Shown: piece by piece, positions 8,007 through 15,615 of the stretch | Layout of the letters: each line of letters opens with the position of its first letter | How positions within the stretch are numbered: position 1 is the first letter of the stretch | The notes under the pieces: model-generated | What the model was told of the DNA's origin: nothing | Databases searched by the model: none | The model's input: only the letters and a program-made list of their open reading frames with translations | Made by a program: the position numbers and the translations under genes | Source of the DNA: Peptoniphilus_A sp022767005 | GTDB lineage: Bacteria > Bacillota > Clostridia > Tissierellales > Peptoniphilaceae | DNA length: 64,000 bases | NCBI RefSeq assembly: GCF_050315115.1 | Contig: NZ_JBNPOJ010000006.1 | Coordinates: 1 to 64,000 of the forward strand | Reading direction: 5' to 3'

Positions 8007-8507
8007 TTATAAAAATTTACTCTTGTCCTTTAAATACTCTTTTACATCAATTACTTCGCCATTTTCCATGACAATTTTAAAGGAATAGTCATAGATATAA
8101 GCTGCGGAAATTCCAATAAGTGATGCCGGCAGTGCTAAAATCATTCCAATTGCAGATGTTGTTAATGAAAGAGAGAGAACTGTTTCATTGCCCTTTTCAA
8201 CAAGAAGTCTACTTGCATTTCCCTTTCTCCAAATTTCTTTTATTGCATCAACAATTTCATCAAGATACTTTATAACTCCGTCGATATATTCTCTGCCACT
8301 TTTATTTTCACTATTTTCATAAGATGCTTTTTCTTCTTCGCTTTCAAAAACCTTGGAAGGTTCAACTTTTTCCTTATACCTTCCTTCTTTTATAAATTCT
8401 ATGGCAAGATCTACATCGCCATCACTATCTAAAAGTGCTTTTCTAACTATTTCATACCTTGCTCCAGTTGTATTTATAACATAATCAATTTTTGTCATAT
8501 TAATCAT
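8007..8507 (-). CDS. DUF4342 protein with N-terminal UBA-like domain
   Basis: A 166-residue protein. Residues about 1-45 (NTTGARYEIVRKALLDSDGDVDLAI) resemble the UBA-type three-helix fold also seen at the N-terminus of EF-Ts. After an acidic linker, residues about 75-166 match DUF4342: IKEIWRKGNASRLLVEKGNE, a hydrophobic segment TSAIGMILALPASLIGISAAYIYD likely to be membrane-embedded, and the end VIDVKEYL. The function of the family is not known. GAGGTG five bases before the ATG supports this start over the internal ATG three codons on. Confidence 0.8.
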   Translation of the reverse strand: MINMTKIDYVINTTGARYEIVRKALLDSDGDVDLAIEFIKEGRYKEKVEPSKVFESEEEKASYENSENKSGREYIDGVIKYLDEIVDAIKEIWRKGNASRLLVEKGNETVLSLSLTTSAIGMILALPASLIGISAAYIYDYSFKIVMENGEVIDVKEYLKDKSKFL

Positions 8508-8554
8508 AATATCACCTCAAAAAATATTTACCCAAAAGAAAGATTTTAAAAATT

Positions 8555-9652
8555 TTATTTTTTTACGCCTTCACTTTCAACTTTTGCATTTGAACTAGGG
8601 TTTTGTTCTCCTTCAGGATTTTCTGCCTGTGGTTTTTCATAAACTGCATCTTTTTCTTCATCAACTACAGATACGAAAGTTCTTCCAGGATAAAATTTAA
8701 TTTTCTTACCTTCAGCATCTTTAAAAATTGTCCTCGCATCCTCATTTGATTTTTCCCATGTAATTGGTGCAAGTTTTCCCCTTTGAAGAAGAAGCCCCGT
8801 GCCAGCTCCTATGTTTGCAAGTTTTAAAGTACCCTTAGGTCCAGCTACCACACCCTTTTGGAACAAAATTATTAAATTATCTGTTGTAAATTCTTCGCCA
8901 CTTGCTTCATCAGTTACAACTTGTCCTTGACGAATATATTTGTATTTACCATTTTCTTCATCGTATACAAAATTAGTTTTATAATTTCTGTTGAAGTTTA
9001 AAGTTATTTCCTTTACATCTTCTCCAGCAATATTTTCGTCTTCATTGTAAAAATTAAGTGATGCAGTGTTGTCCTTTACATCAATTCCCTTTTTTATCAA
9101 ATAATTTTCAAGTTCAGGAAGTGAAATGTATCCATTGTGTGGTGCACGCTTTCCAACATTTTTGTTCCTGTGAAAAACAATTCCTTCTAGGGCAATTCCG
9201 TCGAGATCGACGACATTTCTATGTCTAACTTCAGCAAGTCCTGCTTCAGATCCACCCCAATGAGCATATATTGCATTGTATTCCTTCGCAGTCTGTACAA
9301 AGTAAGGTCTTGCAGAGCGAACTGGTCCCACACCTTCAGGTAAATTACTTTGGAAAAGTGCCATATATCTTGTGTATTCACCTTCAACCCTATACTCGTA
9401 TATTATGTCGGCTTTAGAAATTTGTGCTTGTGGCCTTGCATCGTCGTGATTGTCTAGCATAACAGCAAAGATTTTGTTCTTTTCTTGCTCCTTGTCTTCT
9501 CTTTCTTCATGAGTAAGTGGTGTATAATAAACTATTTTTTCTGGTTCTTTAGGTGGCTCTTCTTTTGTTTTATTAGTAGAGCTTGTCTTGTTGCAGGCGA
9601 CTAAAAAAGTTGTAATTAAACCAACAAGCAAAAGTTTTTTTAGATTTTTCAT
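8555..9652 (-). CDS. DUF3048 lipoprotein (YerB-like)
   Basis: Predicted surface lipoprotein of about 365 residues. A signal peptide with lipobox LVAC gives a lipidated cysteine near residue 20, followed by a polar linker and two DUF3048 domains containing IFAVMLDNHDDARPQAQISK and LPEGVGPVRSARPYFVQTAK. B. subtilis YerB is the nearest named relative; its biochemical role is not established. The ATG at 9652 is preferred to one six codons upstream because AGAGG is correctly spaced before it and the signal peptide then begins at MKNLKK. It is probably monocistronic, with promoter and terminator regions on either side. Confidence 0.88.
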   Translation of the reverse strand: MKNLKKLLLVGLITTFLVACNKTSSTNKTKEEPPKEPEKIVYYTPLTHEEREDKEQEKNKIFAVMLDNHDDARPQAQISKADIIYEYRVEGEYTRYMALFQSNLPEGVGPVRSARPYFVQTAKEYNAIYAHWGGSEAGLAEVRHRNVVDLDGIALEGIVFHRNKNVGKRAPHNGYISLPELENYLIKKGIDVKDNTASLNFYNEDENIAGEDVKEITLNFNRNYKTNFVYDEENGKYKYIRQGQVVTDEASGEEFTTDNLIILFQKGVVAGPKGTLKLANIGAGTGLLLQRGKLAPITWEKSNEDARTIFKDAEGKKIKFYPGRTFVSVVDEEKDAVYEKPQAENPEGEQNPSSNAKVESEGVKK

Positions 9653-9754
9653 TAGATTACCTCTTTTCATATGTATTAATTTAATTGTAATTTAAAAGTT
9701 TGATTCTGTAAATAAAGTAAATTTTTATAATTCAAATTTCTTAATTTTTGAACA

Positions 9755-9785
9755 AAAAAGGCTACAAAATTAAATCTGTAGCCAT
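9755..9785 (-). terminator. Terminator of ktrBA
   Basis: GGCTACA (9760-9766) pairs with TGTAGCC (9777-9783) and is followed on the minus strand by TTTTTTG, just after the ktrA stop codon. Confidence 0.85.
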
Positions 9786-9789
9786 AAAA

Positions 9790-10440
9790 TTAATTGTTCT
9801 CTGTGAACTTTTTAATATCTTTTTCTGATCCTAAAACCGTTAAAGTGTCCTCTTCCTTGACTTTAAAAGAAGCAGTTGGGTTTACAAAATTTTCCCCATC
9901 TCTCTTAACCATTAGAACATTAAAATTATAATCTTCTCTAAGTTTTAAGTCCTTCATTTCTTTTCCATTCATCTTTGCACTTGCTTTAAACTCAAAAATT
10001 GTATAGCCTTTAGAAATTTCATTAGAATCTAATAAAGAATCATTTGACAAATTATTTGCAAGCCTATATCCCATATCTCTTTCAGGAAAAATAATTTTAT
10101 CTGCACCACATTTTAATAAAATTTTGCCAAATCTATAATTAGGTGCTTTTGCAATAACTTTTTCAATTCCCGCTTCCTTTGATGCAAGGACTGCCATAAT
10201 AGCCGCTTCCAAATTTTCTCCAATAGCAACTATTGCAATATCATAATTTCCTAGCGCAAGTTCTATCATTGATTTTTCATCTTCAAGATCACATATAATT
10301 GCTTCAGTAACATTTTGTGAAATCGCATCAATTTTTTCTTCATCATTATCTACAATGACAACATCATTTTTTAAATCATATAATCTTGTGGCAACAGTTG
10401 AACCAAATCTTCCGCAGCCAAATACAATAAATGTCTTCAT
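9790..10440 (-). CDS. ktrA: KtrA-type potassium uptake regulatory subunit
   Basis: A 216-residue RCK protein. The RCK_N Rossmann domain begins with FGCGRFGS (residues about 7-14) and has the acidic VDNDEEKID nucleotide-binding end of strand 2. An RCK_C domain covers about 135-216. It should bind ATP/ADP, and possibly cyclic-di-AMP, in the cytosol and gate the membrane subunit. It starts 3 bp after the membrane subunit gene ends, so the pair is an operon. Length and domain order match KtrA/TrkA; I use KtrA because the partner is the single-chain Firmicute type. Confidence 0.9.
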   Translation of the reverse strand: MKTFIVFGCGRFGSTVATRLYDLKNDVVIVDNDEEKIDAISQNVTEAIICDLEDEKSMIELALGNYDIAIVAIGENLEAAIMAVLASKEAGIEKVIAKAPNYRFGKILLKCGADKIIFPERDMGYRLANNLSNDSLLDSNEISKGYTIFEFKASAKMNGKEMKDLKLREDYNFNVLMVKRDGENFVNPTASFKVKEEDTLTVLGSEKDIKKFTENN

Positions 10441-10442
10441 AA

Positions 10443-11771
10443 TTACCCCACTATAATTTTTCCTTCTGAATATTTTGTATGTTTTTTTGTTTTTCTATTT
10501 AAAATACCAATGCCTAAAGTTGCAGCTCCAACTCTTCCAAGGTACATTAAAATTATTAAAATAATTTTTGAAAGAGAACTTAAATTTGCAGTAATACCTC
10601 TACTAATACCAACTGTTCCGAAAGCAGATACTATTTCATAAAGAATGTCCAAGTATAAAAATTTTCCTTGCTCATCAATTGTAATCAATAGAGAAGAAAA
10701 AATTACCAAGGTAGAACTCAAGGTAAATATGCAAAGTGATTTAATAAGTGATTCGTGAGATATTGTCTTGTGAAATATTTCTGTCTCTTTGTTTCCTCTT
10801 AAAAACGAAATAGTGGAAAATAATAAAACTCCAAAAGTTGTTGTCTTTATCCCACCACCAGTTGATGCTGGAGATGCACCGATAAACATCAACATAATAG
10901 TTACAATTAAAGAGCTTTCTTGCATTTTTGAAATATCAATAGAATTAAATCCAGCCGTCCTTGCTGTAACTGACATAAAAAAAGATGATAAAATTTTTCC
11001 CTTTAATGTCAAACCTTCCATAGCAGCACTATTGCCTTCTATTAAGAAAAAAGCAATTGCCCCAACTAAAAGAAGTATTGCAGTTACTGAAATAACTATC
11101 TTTGAGTGTAAATTCAAATTTTTAAAATTTTTCTTTCTAAAAATATCAATAAACACCGTAAAACCTAATCCTCCAAAAATTATTAAAAGGGAAATTACAA
11201 TATTCACTGTGAAATCAGATACATAGTCTACAAGAGAATTTCCTGTAATATCGAACCCTGCGTTACAAAAAGCAGAAATCGAATGAAAAATTGAAAATAA
11301 AATTCCCTTTTCAATGCCAAAATCAGGAATAAATTTTGTAGCAAGTAAAATTGCTCCAATTAACTCAACGCTTAAACTAAATTTTATAATATAAATTACA
11401 AGTCTAATAATTCCCTTGCTTGTGTCTGCATTCGTTTGTTCTCTTATAATTCTTCTCTCTGTAATTCCAATTCGCTTGTTAAACACCATAGCAACAAGGG
11501 ACAAAAATACCATTGTGCCAAGCCCACCAATTTGAATTAAAAGAATAATTACAACTTTGCCAAAAGCAGTCCACTGACTCGCCGTGTTTGCAACAATAAG
11601 TCCTGTAACACAAGACGCCGATGTAGATGTAAAAAATGCATCTAAAAATCCAATCCTCTCACCATTCATACTTGCAATTGGAAGATCCAATAGACATGCT
11701 CCCAAAAAAATTAACGCAAAAAAAGAAAGGCAAACTATTAGAGGCGGATTCTTTTTTAATTTTCTAATCAT
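10443..11771 (-). CDS. ktrB: KtrB-type potassium uptake channel subunit
   Basis: A 442-residue integral membrane protein of the TrkH/KtrB family. Four pore repeats can be seen, with selectivity-loop segments around TSASCVTGL (about residue 50), SISAFCNAGFD (about 165), TARTAGFNS (about 270) and SAFGTVG (about 380). It takes up K+ with Na+ coupling or as a channel in the cytoplasmic membrane, controlled by the RCK subunit encoded next. The only upstream space is about 60 bp after the rplT terminator, with a possible -10 TATAAT near 11781-11786 read on the minus strand. No cyclic-di-AMP riboswitch is present. Confidence 0.92.
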   Translation of the reverse strand: MIRKLKKNPPLIVCLSFFALIFLGACLLDLPIASMNGERIGFLDAFFTSTSASCVTGLIVANTASQWTAFGKVVIILLIQIGGLGTMVFLSLVAMVFNKRIGITERRIIREQTNADTSKGIIRLVIYIIKFSLSVELIGAILLATKFIPDFGIEKGILFSIFHSISAFCNAGFDITGNSLVDYVSDFTVNIVISLLIIFGGLGFTVFIDIFRKKNFKNLNLHSKIVISVTAILLLVGAIAFFLIEGNSAAMEGLTLKGKILSSFFMSVTARTAGFNSIDISKMQESSLIVTIMLMFIGASPASTGGGIKTTTFGVLLFSTISFLRGNKETEIFHKTISHESLIKSLCIFTLSSTLVIFSSLLITIDEQGKFLYLDILYEIVSAFGTVGISRGITANLSSLSKIILIILMYLGRVGAATLGIGILNRKTKKHTKYSEGKIIVG

Positions 11772-11809
11772 AGTACCCTCATTATAATGTATTCATATAT
11801 TTGTTATGC

Positions 11810-11831
11810 AAAAAAGCTCCCAAAAGGGAGC
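11810..11831 (-). terminator. Terminator of infC-rpmI-rplT
   Basis: GCTCCC/GGGAGC stem (11816-11821 and 11826-11831), 4-nt loop, T-run on the minus strand; 4 bp after the rplT stop. Confidence 0.9.
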
Positions 11832-11835
11832 ATTG

Positions 11836-12186
11836 TTATTGTTCTTTTGCAATTTGAACTAATCTTGCAAAGCCTTGTGGATCATTAATAGCCATTTCAG
11901 AAAGCATTTTTCTGTTTATATTTACATTAGCTTTCTTAAGACCACTGATAAATTTTGAATAACTCATTCCATTAAGTCTTGCAGCAGCATTAATTCTTGT
12001 AATCCAAAGTTTTCTAAAATCTCTTTTTCTTTGCTTTCTACCAATATATTCATAGTTAAGAGATTTCATAACAGCTTGATTAGCAGTTCTAAATAATTTT
12101 GATTTAGCACCAAAATATCCCTTAGCTTGTTTTAGGATATTATTATGTCTTTTTTTAGCGTTAACGCCTCTTTTTACTCTAGCCAT
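11836..12186 (-). CDS. rplT: 50S ribosomal protein L20
   Basis: A 116-residue protein of the expected length, beginning MARVKRGVNAKKRHN and containing YEYIGRKQRKRDFRKLWI, both diagnostic for L20. It binds 23S rRNA early in large-subunit assembly and, in Firmicutes, represses its own operon by acting on the leader RNA upstream of infC. It is the last gene of the infC-rpmI-rplT operon, 12 bp after rpmI. Confidence 0.98.
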   Translation of the reverse strand: MARVKRGVNAKKRHNNILKQAKGYFGAKSKLFRTANQAVMKSLNYEYIGRKQRKRDFRKLWITRINAAARLNGMSYSKFISGLKKANVNINRKMLSEMAINDPQGFARLVQIAKEQ

Positions 12187-12198
12187 CTTTACCTCCTA

Positions 12199-12390
12199 TT
12201 AAGGGATCATGTGATCAATTCTCTTTTGATCACCTTTAGAAACTAAACTACCTTTTCTAAGTTTTCTTAGTCTTTTAGCAGTTTTCTTTCCAGTTAAATG
12301 TCCTTTATAAGCATAAAATCTTCTAAGCTTTCCAGAACCTGTTCTCTTAAACCTCTTCGCGGAAGCTCTGTGAGTTTTCATTTTTGCCAT
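12199..12390 (-). CDS. rpmI: 50S ribosomal protein L35
   Basis: A 63-residue, strongly basic protein beginning MAKMKTHRASAKRFK with the later block KTAKRLRKLRKGSLVS, as in L35. It lies 11 bp after infC and 12 bp before rplT in the conserved order. Confidence 0.97.
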   Translation of the reverse strand: MAKMKTHRASAKRFKRTGSGKLRRFYAYKGHLTGKKTAKRLRKLRKGSLVSKGDQKRIDHMIP

Positions 12391-12401
12391 AAAAATCCTC
12401 C

Positions 12402-12929
12402 TTAATTATCAGACTTATCCTTGTCTTTTCTCTCTGAAAGGAACATCACAAGATTTCTTCCTTCCATTTTAGGTTTTTTGTCCACAACTCCATACTCAGA
12501 AATTAAATCATAAAACTTATCGAGAACTTCTTTTCCAAGATCAGTATGACCCATTTCTCTACCTCTAAATCTAACTGAAACCTTAATTCTATCACCATTT
12601 TTTAAGAAATCAATAGCTCTATTGGCTTTAGTATTCAAGTCATGATCTTCAATATTTGGAGTGAATCTAAGCTCCTTAATATTGATCACCTTTTGTTTTT
12701 TCTTAGCTTCTTTTTCTTTTTTCTCCGTGTCGTATTTGTATTTACCATAGTCCATTAAACGACATACTGGTGGTTTTGCATTTGGCGCAACATTCACTAA
12801 GTCCAGTTTTTTAGATATAGCCAAATCAATGGCTTGCAACTTAGGCACAACACCTAATTGATTACCTTCATCATCTACCAATCTGACTTCCTTTTCCCTT
12901 ATCTCTTCATTAATTTGAAGTTCTTTAAT
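12402..12929 (-). CDS. infC: Translation initiation factor IF-3, ATT start codon
   Basis: A 175-residue IF-3. The N-domain starts IKELQINEEIREKEVRLV, followed by LDLVNVAPNAKPPVCRLMDY, a Lys-rich linker, and the C-domain with NRAIDFLKNGDRIKVSVRFR. The start is placed at the ATT at 12929-12927: the sequence GGAGGTG ends about 7 bases before it, and homologues begin here. An ATG 19 codons upstream (12986) is in frame but would encode the attenuator hairpin of the leader and has no fitting ribosome binding site. The rare ATT start is known for infC in other bacteria, where IF-3 discriminates against it and so limits its own synthesis. Confidence 0.93.
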   Translation of the reverse strand: MKELQINEEIREKEVRLVDDEGNQLGVVPKLQAIDLAISKKLDLVNVAPNAKPPVCRLMDYGKYKYDTEKKEKEAKKKQKVINIKELRFTPNIEDHDLNTKANRAIDFLKNGDRIKVSVRFRGREMGHTDLGKEVLDKFYDLISEYGVVDKKPKMEGRNLVMFLSERKDKDKSDN

Positions 12930-12934
12930 TTCTA

Positions 12935-13050
12935 AGCACCTCCGTAAATTAAAAAAGCGAGCACCTAAAGATGCCCGCAAATTCATCGTAATTTTAAAAT
13001 AACCTAAATGACTTAGCCATTAGGTGAGAAGCGGACTTCTTCTTTAATAA
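12935..13050 (-). promoter_or_regulatory. L20-type leader with attenuator upstream of infC
   Basis: On the minus strand a helix ACCTAATGG/CATTTAGGT (13003-13026 region) precedes a strong terminator: GCGGGCATC, loop TTTA, GGTGCTCGC, then TTTTTT (12978 down to 12951). The infC ribosome binding site follows at once. This is the arrangement of the L20 autoregulatory leader, where bound L20 favours the terminator. The assignment rests on position and structure drawn by eye. Confidence 0.75.
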
Positions 13051-13058
13051 CAAAAGAT

Positions 13059-13087
13059 ATAATAACACATAGATTTTATCTTGTCAA
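13059..13087 (-). promoter_or_regulatory. Promoter of infC-rpmI-rplT
   Basis: On the minus strand -35 TTGACA (13087-13082), 17-bp spacer, -10 TATTAT (13064-13059). Near-consensus sigma-A promoter directly upstream of the L20 leader. Confidence 0.85.
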
Positions 13088-13093
13088 TTATTT

Positions 13094-13711
13094 TTACACT
13101 AAAGATTTAATTTTTTGATATAAAAGATCAATCGCAACTTCATTTTCTCCACCTTCAGGCACAATTATGTCTGCATACCTCTTTGAAGGTTCAACAAATT
13201 GAAGATGAGATGGTCTAACTGTAGATAGATACTGCTCAATTACAGAATCTAAAGACCTCCCCCTCTCCTTCATATCTCTTTTAATTCTTCTTATTATGCG
13301 CACGTCAGCATCTGTGTCGACGAATACTTTTATATCCATTATGTCAATTAAATTTGCTTCGCTAAAAATCAAAATTCCCTCTAAAATAATTATTGGCTTT
13401 GGGATTACAATTTCCTTTTCCTTTTTTCTATTGTGAATTGAAAAATCATAAATTGGTTTTTCGATTTCTCTTCCTTCCTTTAGCATCTTTAGATGTTCAT
13501 ACAAAAGGTCATTATCAAAGGCAAGGGGATGATCATAATTTGTCTTTATTCTGTCTTCAAATACCAAGTTTGATTGATCTTTATAATAGGAATCTTGTTC
13601 AATCACAGACACATTTTCCCTTCCAATAAGTTCAATCAATTTTTTTGTTACAGTACTTTTCCCACTTCCACTTCCGCCACATATGCCAATAATACAGGCT
13701 TTATTGCTCAT
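13094..13711 (-). CDS. udk: Uridine kinase
   Basis: A 205-residue P-loop kinase: Walker A GGSGSGKST at residues about 12-20, the uridine-kinase block YDHPLAFDNDLL near 60-71, a lid region RRIKRDMKERGR near 140, and the typical C-terminal VEPSKRYADIIVPEGG. It phosphorylates uridine and cytidine with ATP or GTP in pyrimidine salvage. It overlaps the preceding U32 peptidase-family gene by 11 bp. The order yrrM-yrrO-udk is the same as in Bacillus, which supports all three names. Confidence 0.95.
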   Translation of the reverse strand: MSNKACIIGICGGSGSGKSTVTKKLIELIGRENVSVIEQDSYYKDQSNLVFEDRIKTNYDHPLAFDNDLLYEHLKMLKEGREIEKPIYDFSIHNRKKEKEIVIPKPIIILEGILIFSEANLIDIMDIKVFVDTDADVRIIRRIKRDMKERGRSLDSVIEQYLSTVRPSHLQFVEPSKRYADIIVPEGGENEVAIDLLYQKIKSLV

Positions 13712-14930
13712 TTTCTCTCCTTAAAATAAATCCTTTTTTAACAGGTTTATCTATTTTTATTTTAAAAATCTGCTTCGCCTTATTTGCAACTTCAATTTCA
13801 TTATCCTTTTCATCTAACATTTTTTCAATTTTGTAGTCAAAATGCTTTATTCCAGGTCCAAAAATTTCTATTTCATCTCCAAGGAAAACTCTATTTCTTT
13901 GCTCAATAGTTGCAATCTTTGAATTTTCATCATAATCTAACACAATTCCAAGGAAGTCATAGCCCCTTATATAAGAATTATCCTCATAAACTTGAGAGCT
14001 TTCGTTTGCCTTTCCATAAAAAAATCCAGTAGTAAAATCTCTATGGCTTACTTTCTTTATCTCTTTTAAAAGATAAGGATCGTACTTATAATTTTTTGGA
14101 TCATCATAATAAGCATCAATCGCCATTCTGTAAGATCTTATTACAGTTGCAAGGTAGTATTCACTTTTTACTCTACCTTCAATTTTAAGACTTGAAATAC
14201 CAGCTTCAATTAAATCGTCAATATGCTCGATCATACAAAGATCCTTTGAATTCATGATAAAAGTACCTTCATCATGCTCTTCAATTGGAAAATATTCTCC
14301 AGGCCTTTTTTCTTCAACTAAGTGATATTTATATCTGCAAGGTTGTGCACAATCGCCCATATTAGCATCTCTTCCAGTCATGTAATTTGAAAGTAGACAT
14401 CTTCCTGAATAAGACATACACATTGCTCCATGGGCAAAAGTTTCTATTTCAATGGAGTATCCAACTTTTTTAATTATATCAGAAACTTCTTTTAAACTTA
14501 ATTCTCTCGCCATTACAACTCTTTCTGCCCCAAGTTTTTCCCAAAACTTTACAGTTTCAGCATTTGTAACCGAGCCTTGAGTGGAAATGTGAATTGGAAA
14601 ATCTGGAGCAACTTCTTTTACTTTCATAAACATTCCAGGATCTGCAACTATTAATGCATCAACTCCAATTTCATATAAATTTTTAATATAATCTTCCACT
14701 CCAACAATGTCCTTGTCGTGAGGTATTATATTTAAAGTTACATGAAGAGTCTTTCCTTTTTCGTGTAAATAATCTGCTGCCCACTTAATATCCTCTATGG
14801 AAAAATTCTTTGAAGCCTTTCTAAGCCCAAAACTCTCCCCTCCAAGATAAACTGCATCTGCACCATATTCCACTGCAGTTTTTAATTTATTAACATCACC
14901 AGCTGGTGCTAAAAGTTCAATCTTCTTCAT
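13701..14930 (-). CDS. trhP: U32 peptidase-family tRNA hydroxylation protein (TrhP/YrrO-like)
   Basis: A 409-residue member of the U32 family. It opens KKIELLAPAGDVNKLKTAVE and carries the family signature ETFAHGAMCMSYSGRCLLS near residues 165-185, with further cysteines (GDCAQPC) that can hold an Fe-S cluster. In B. subtilis YrrN and YrrO (TrhP1/TrhP2) hydroxylate U34 of certain tRNAs using a prephenate-derived step, and TrmR then methylates the product. Here one U32 protein is encoded just after TrmR, with a 14-bp overlap, which supports that role rather than proteolysis. Collagenase annotations of this family are historical. Confidence 0.85.
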   Translation of the reverse strand: MKKIELLAPAGDVNKLKTAVEYGADAVYLGGESFGLRKASKNFSIEDIKWAADYLHEKGKTLHVTLNIIPHDKDIVGVEDYIKNLYEIGVDALIVADPGMFMKVKEVAPDFPIHISTQGSVTNAETVKFWEKLGAERVVMARELSLKEVSDIIKKVGYSIEIETFAHGAMCMSYSGRCLLSNYMTGRDANMGDCAQPCRYKYHLVEEKRPGEYFPIEEHDEGTFIMNSKDLCMIEHIDDLIEAGISSLKIEGRVKSEYYLATVIRSYRMAIDAYYDDPKNYKYDPYLLKEIKKVSHRDFTTGFFYGKANESSQVYEDNSYIRGYDFLGIVLDYDENSKIATIEQRNRVFLGDEIEIFGPGIKHFDYKIEKMLDEKDNEIEVANKAKQIFKIKIDKPVKKGFILRRENEQ

Positions 14931-15573
14931 CTTTTCTCCTAACTAAAAGTATGCCATCTCCAATTGGCACTACAGAAGATATAAATCTATCATCTTCCGA
15001 AATATCTTTTAAAAATTTTCTAAGTCTTTTTACTATTGTTATTTTTCTTCTCTTAACTAGAGAATCTTCAGCAACCATTCCCTTGAATAGGACATTGTCG
15101 CAAATAATAATGCCCTCTTCTTTTAAATTTTTAAGTGCCGAGTCAAAATATTTTTCGTACTGACCCTTTGCTGCATCTATAAATATTAGATCATATTTTT
15201 CATCTAAATCTACTAAAAAATCATAAGCATCACTTTCGTGAACTTCGATGATTTTTTCCAAACCAATGTCAGAAATATTTTTTCTTGCAATCTCTGCCAT
15301 TTCTTTTTTCAATTCAACACTGTCAATTTTTTCTATTGATTTATTTCTCTTTGCAAAGGAAATTGATGAATAACCAATTGCCGTTCCCAGTTCAAGAATT
15401 TTTTTTGGTTTTTGCATTGATATTAAAAAATTTATAAATTCTTCGCTTTCTCTTTCAATTATAGGAACATGGTTTTTCTCTGCATAATCATTCATGTCCC
15501 TAAGTTTTTCATCTTTAATATCTTTTAATTTTCTCAAATAATTTTCTATATAATCGTAATTTATATTTGGCAT
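14917..15573 (-). CDS. trmR: tRNA 5-hydroxyuridine methyltransferase (TrmR/YrrM-like)
   Basis: A 218-residue class I SAM methyltransferase of the O-methyltransferase family 3. SAM motif I is ELGTAIGYSSI (about 62-72), the acidic strand end is DSVELKKEMAE, and the metal-binding Asp lies in DLIFIDAAKGQYEKYF. B. subtilis TrmR (YrrM) makes 5-methoxyuridine at tRNA position 34 from 5-hydroxyuridine. The next gene overlaps it and encodes the U32-family hydroxylation protein, so substrate maker and methylase are co-transcribed. A catechol-type substrate is the alternative for the family, but context argues for tRNA. Confidence 0.85.
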   Translation of the reverse strand: MPNINYDYIENYLRKLKDIKDEKLRDMNDYAEKNHVPIIERESEEFINFLISMQKPKKILELGTAIGYSSISFAKRNKSIEKIDSVELKKEMAEIARKNISDIGLEKIIEVHESDAYDFLVDLDEKYDLIFIDAAKGQYEKYFDSALKNLKEEGIIICDNVLFKGMVAEDSLVKRRKITIVKRLRKFLKDISEDDRFISSVVPIGDGILLVRRKDEED

Positions 15574-15582
15574 AATCCCTCT

Positions 15583-15608
15583 AAAAAAGGGAACCTAATA
15601 GATTCCCT
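15583..15608 (-). terminator. Terminator of the rnj gene
   Basis: On the minus strand AGGGAA (15608-15603) pairs with TTCCCT (15593-15588), followed by TTTTTT. It lies 8 bp after the RNase J stop. Confidence 0.8.
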
Positions 15609-15615
15609 GAATATC

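Noticed and set aside
10789..11226. 145-codon rightward frame inside ktrB
   Set aside because: Opposite-strand shadow of a membrane protein gene, with no supporting signals.
12930..12986. N-terminal extension of IF-3 from the ATG at 12986
   Set aside because: It encodes the attenuator stem; the ribosome binding site is placed for the ATT at 12929 and homologues start there.
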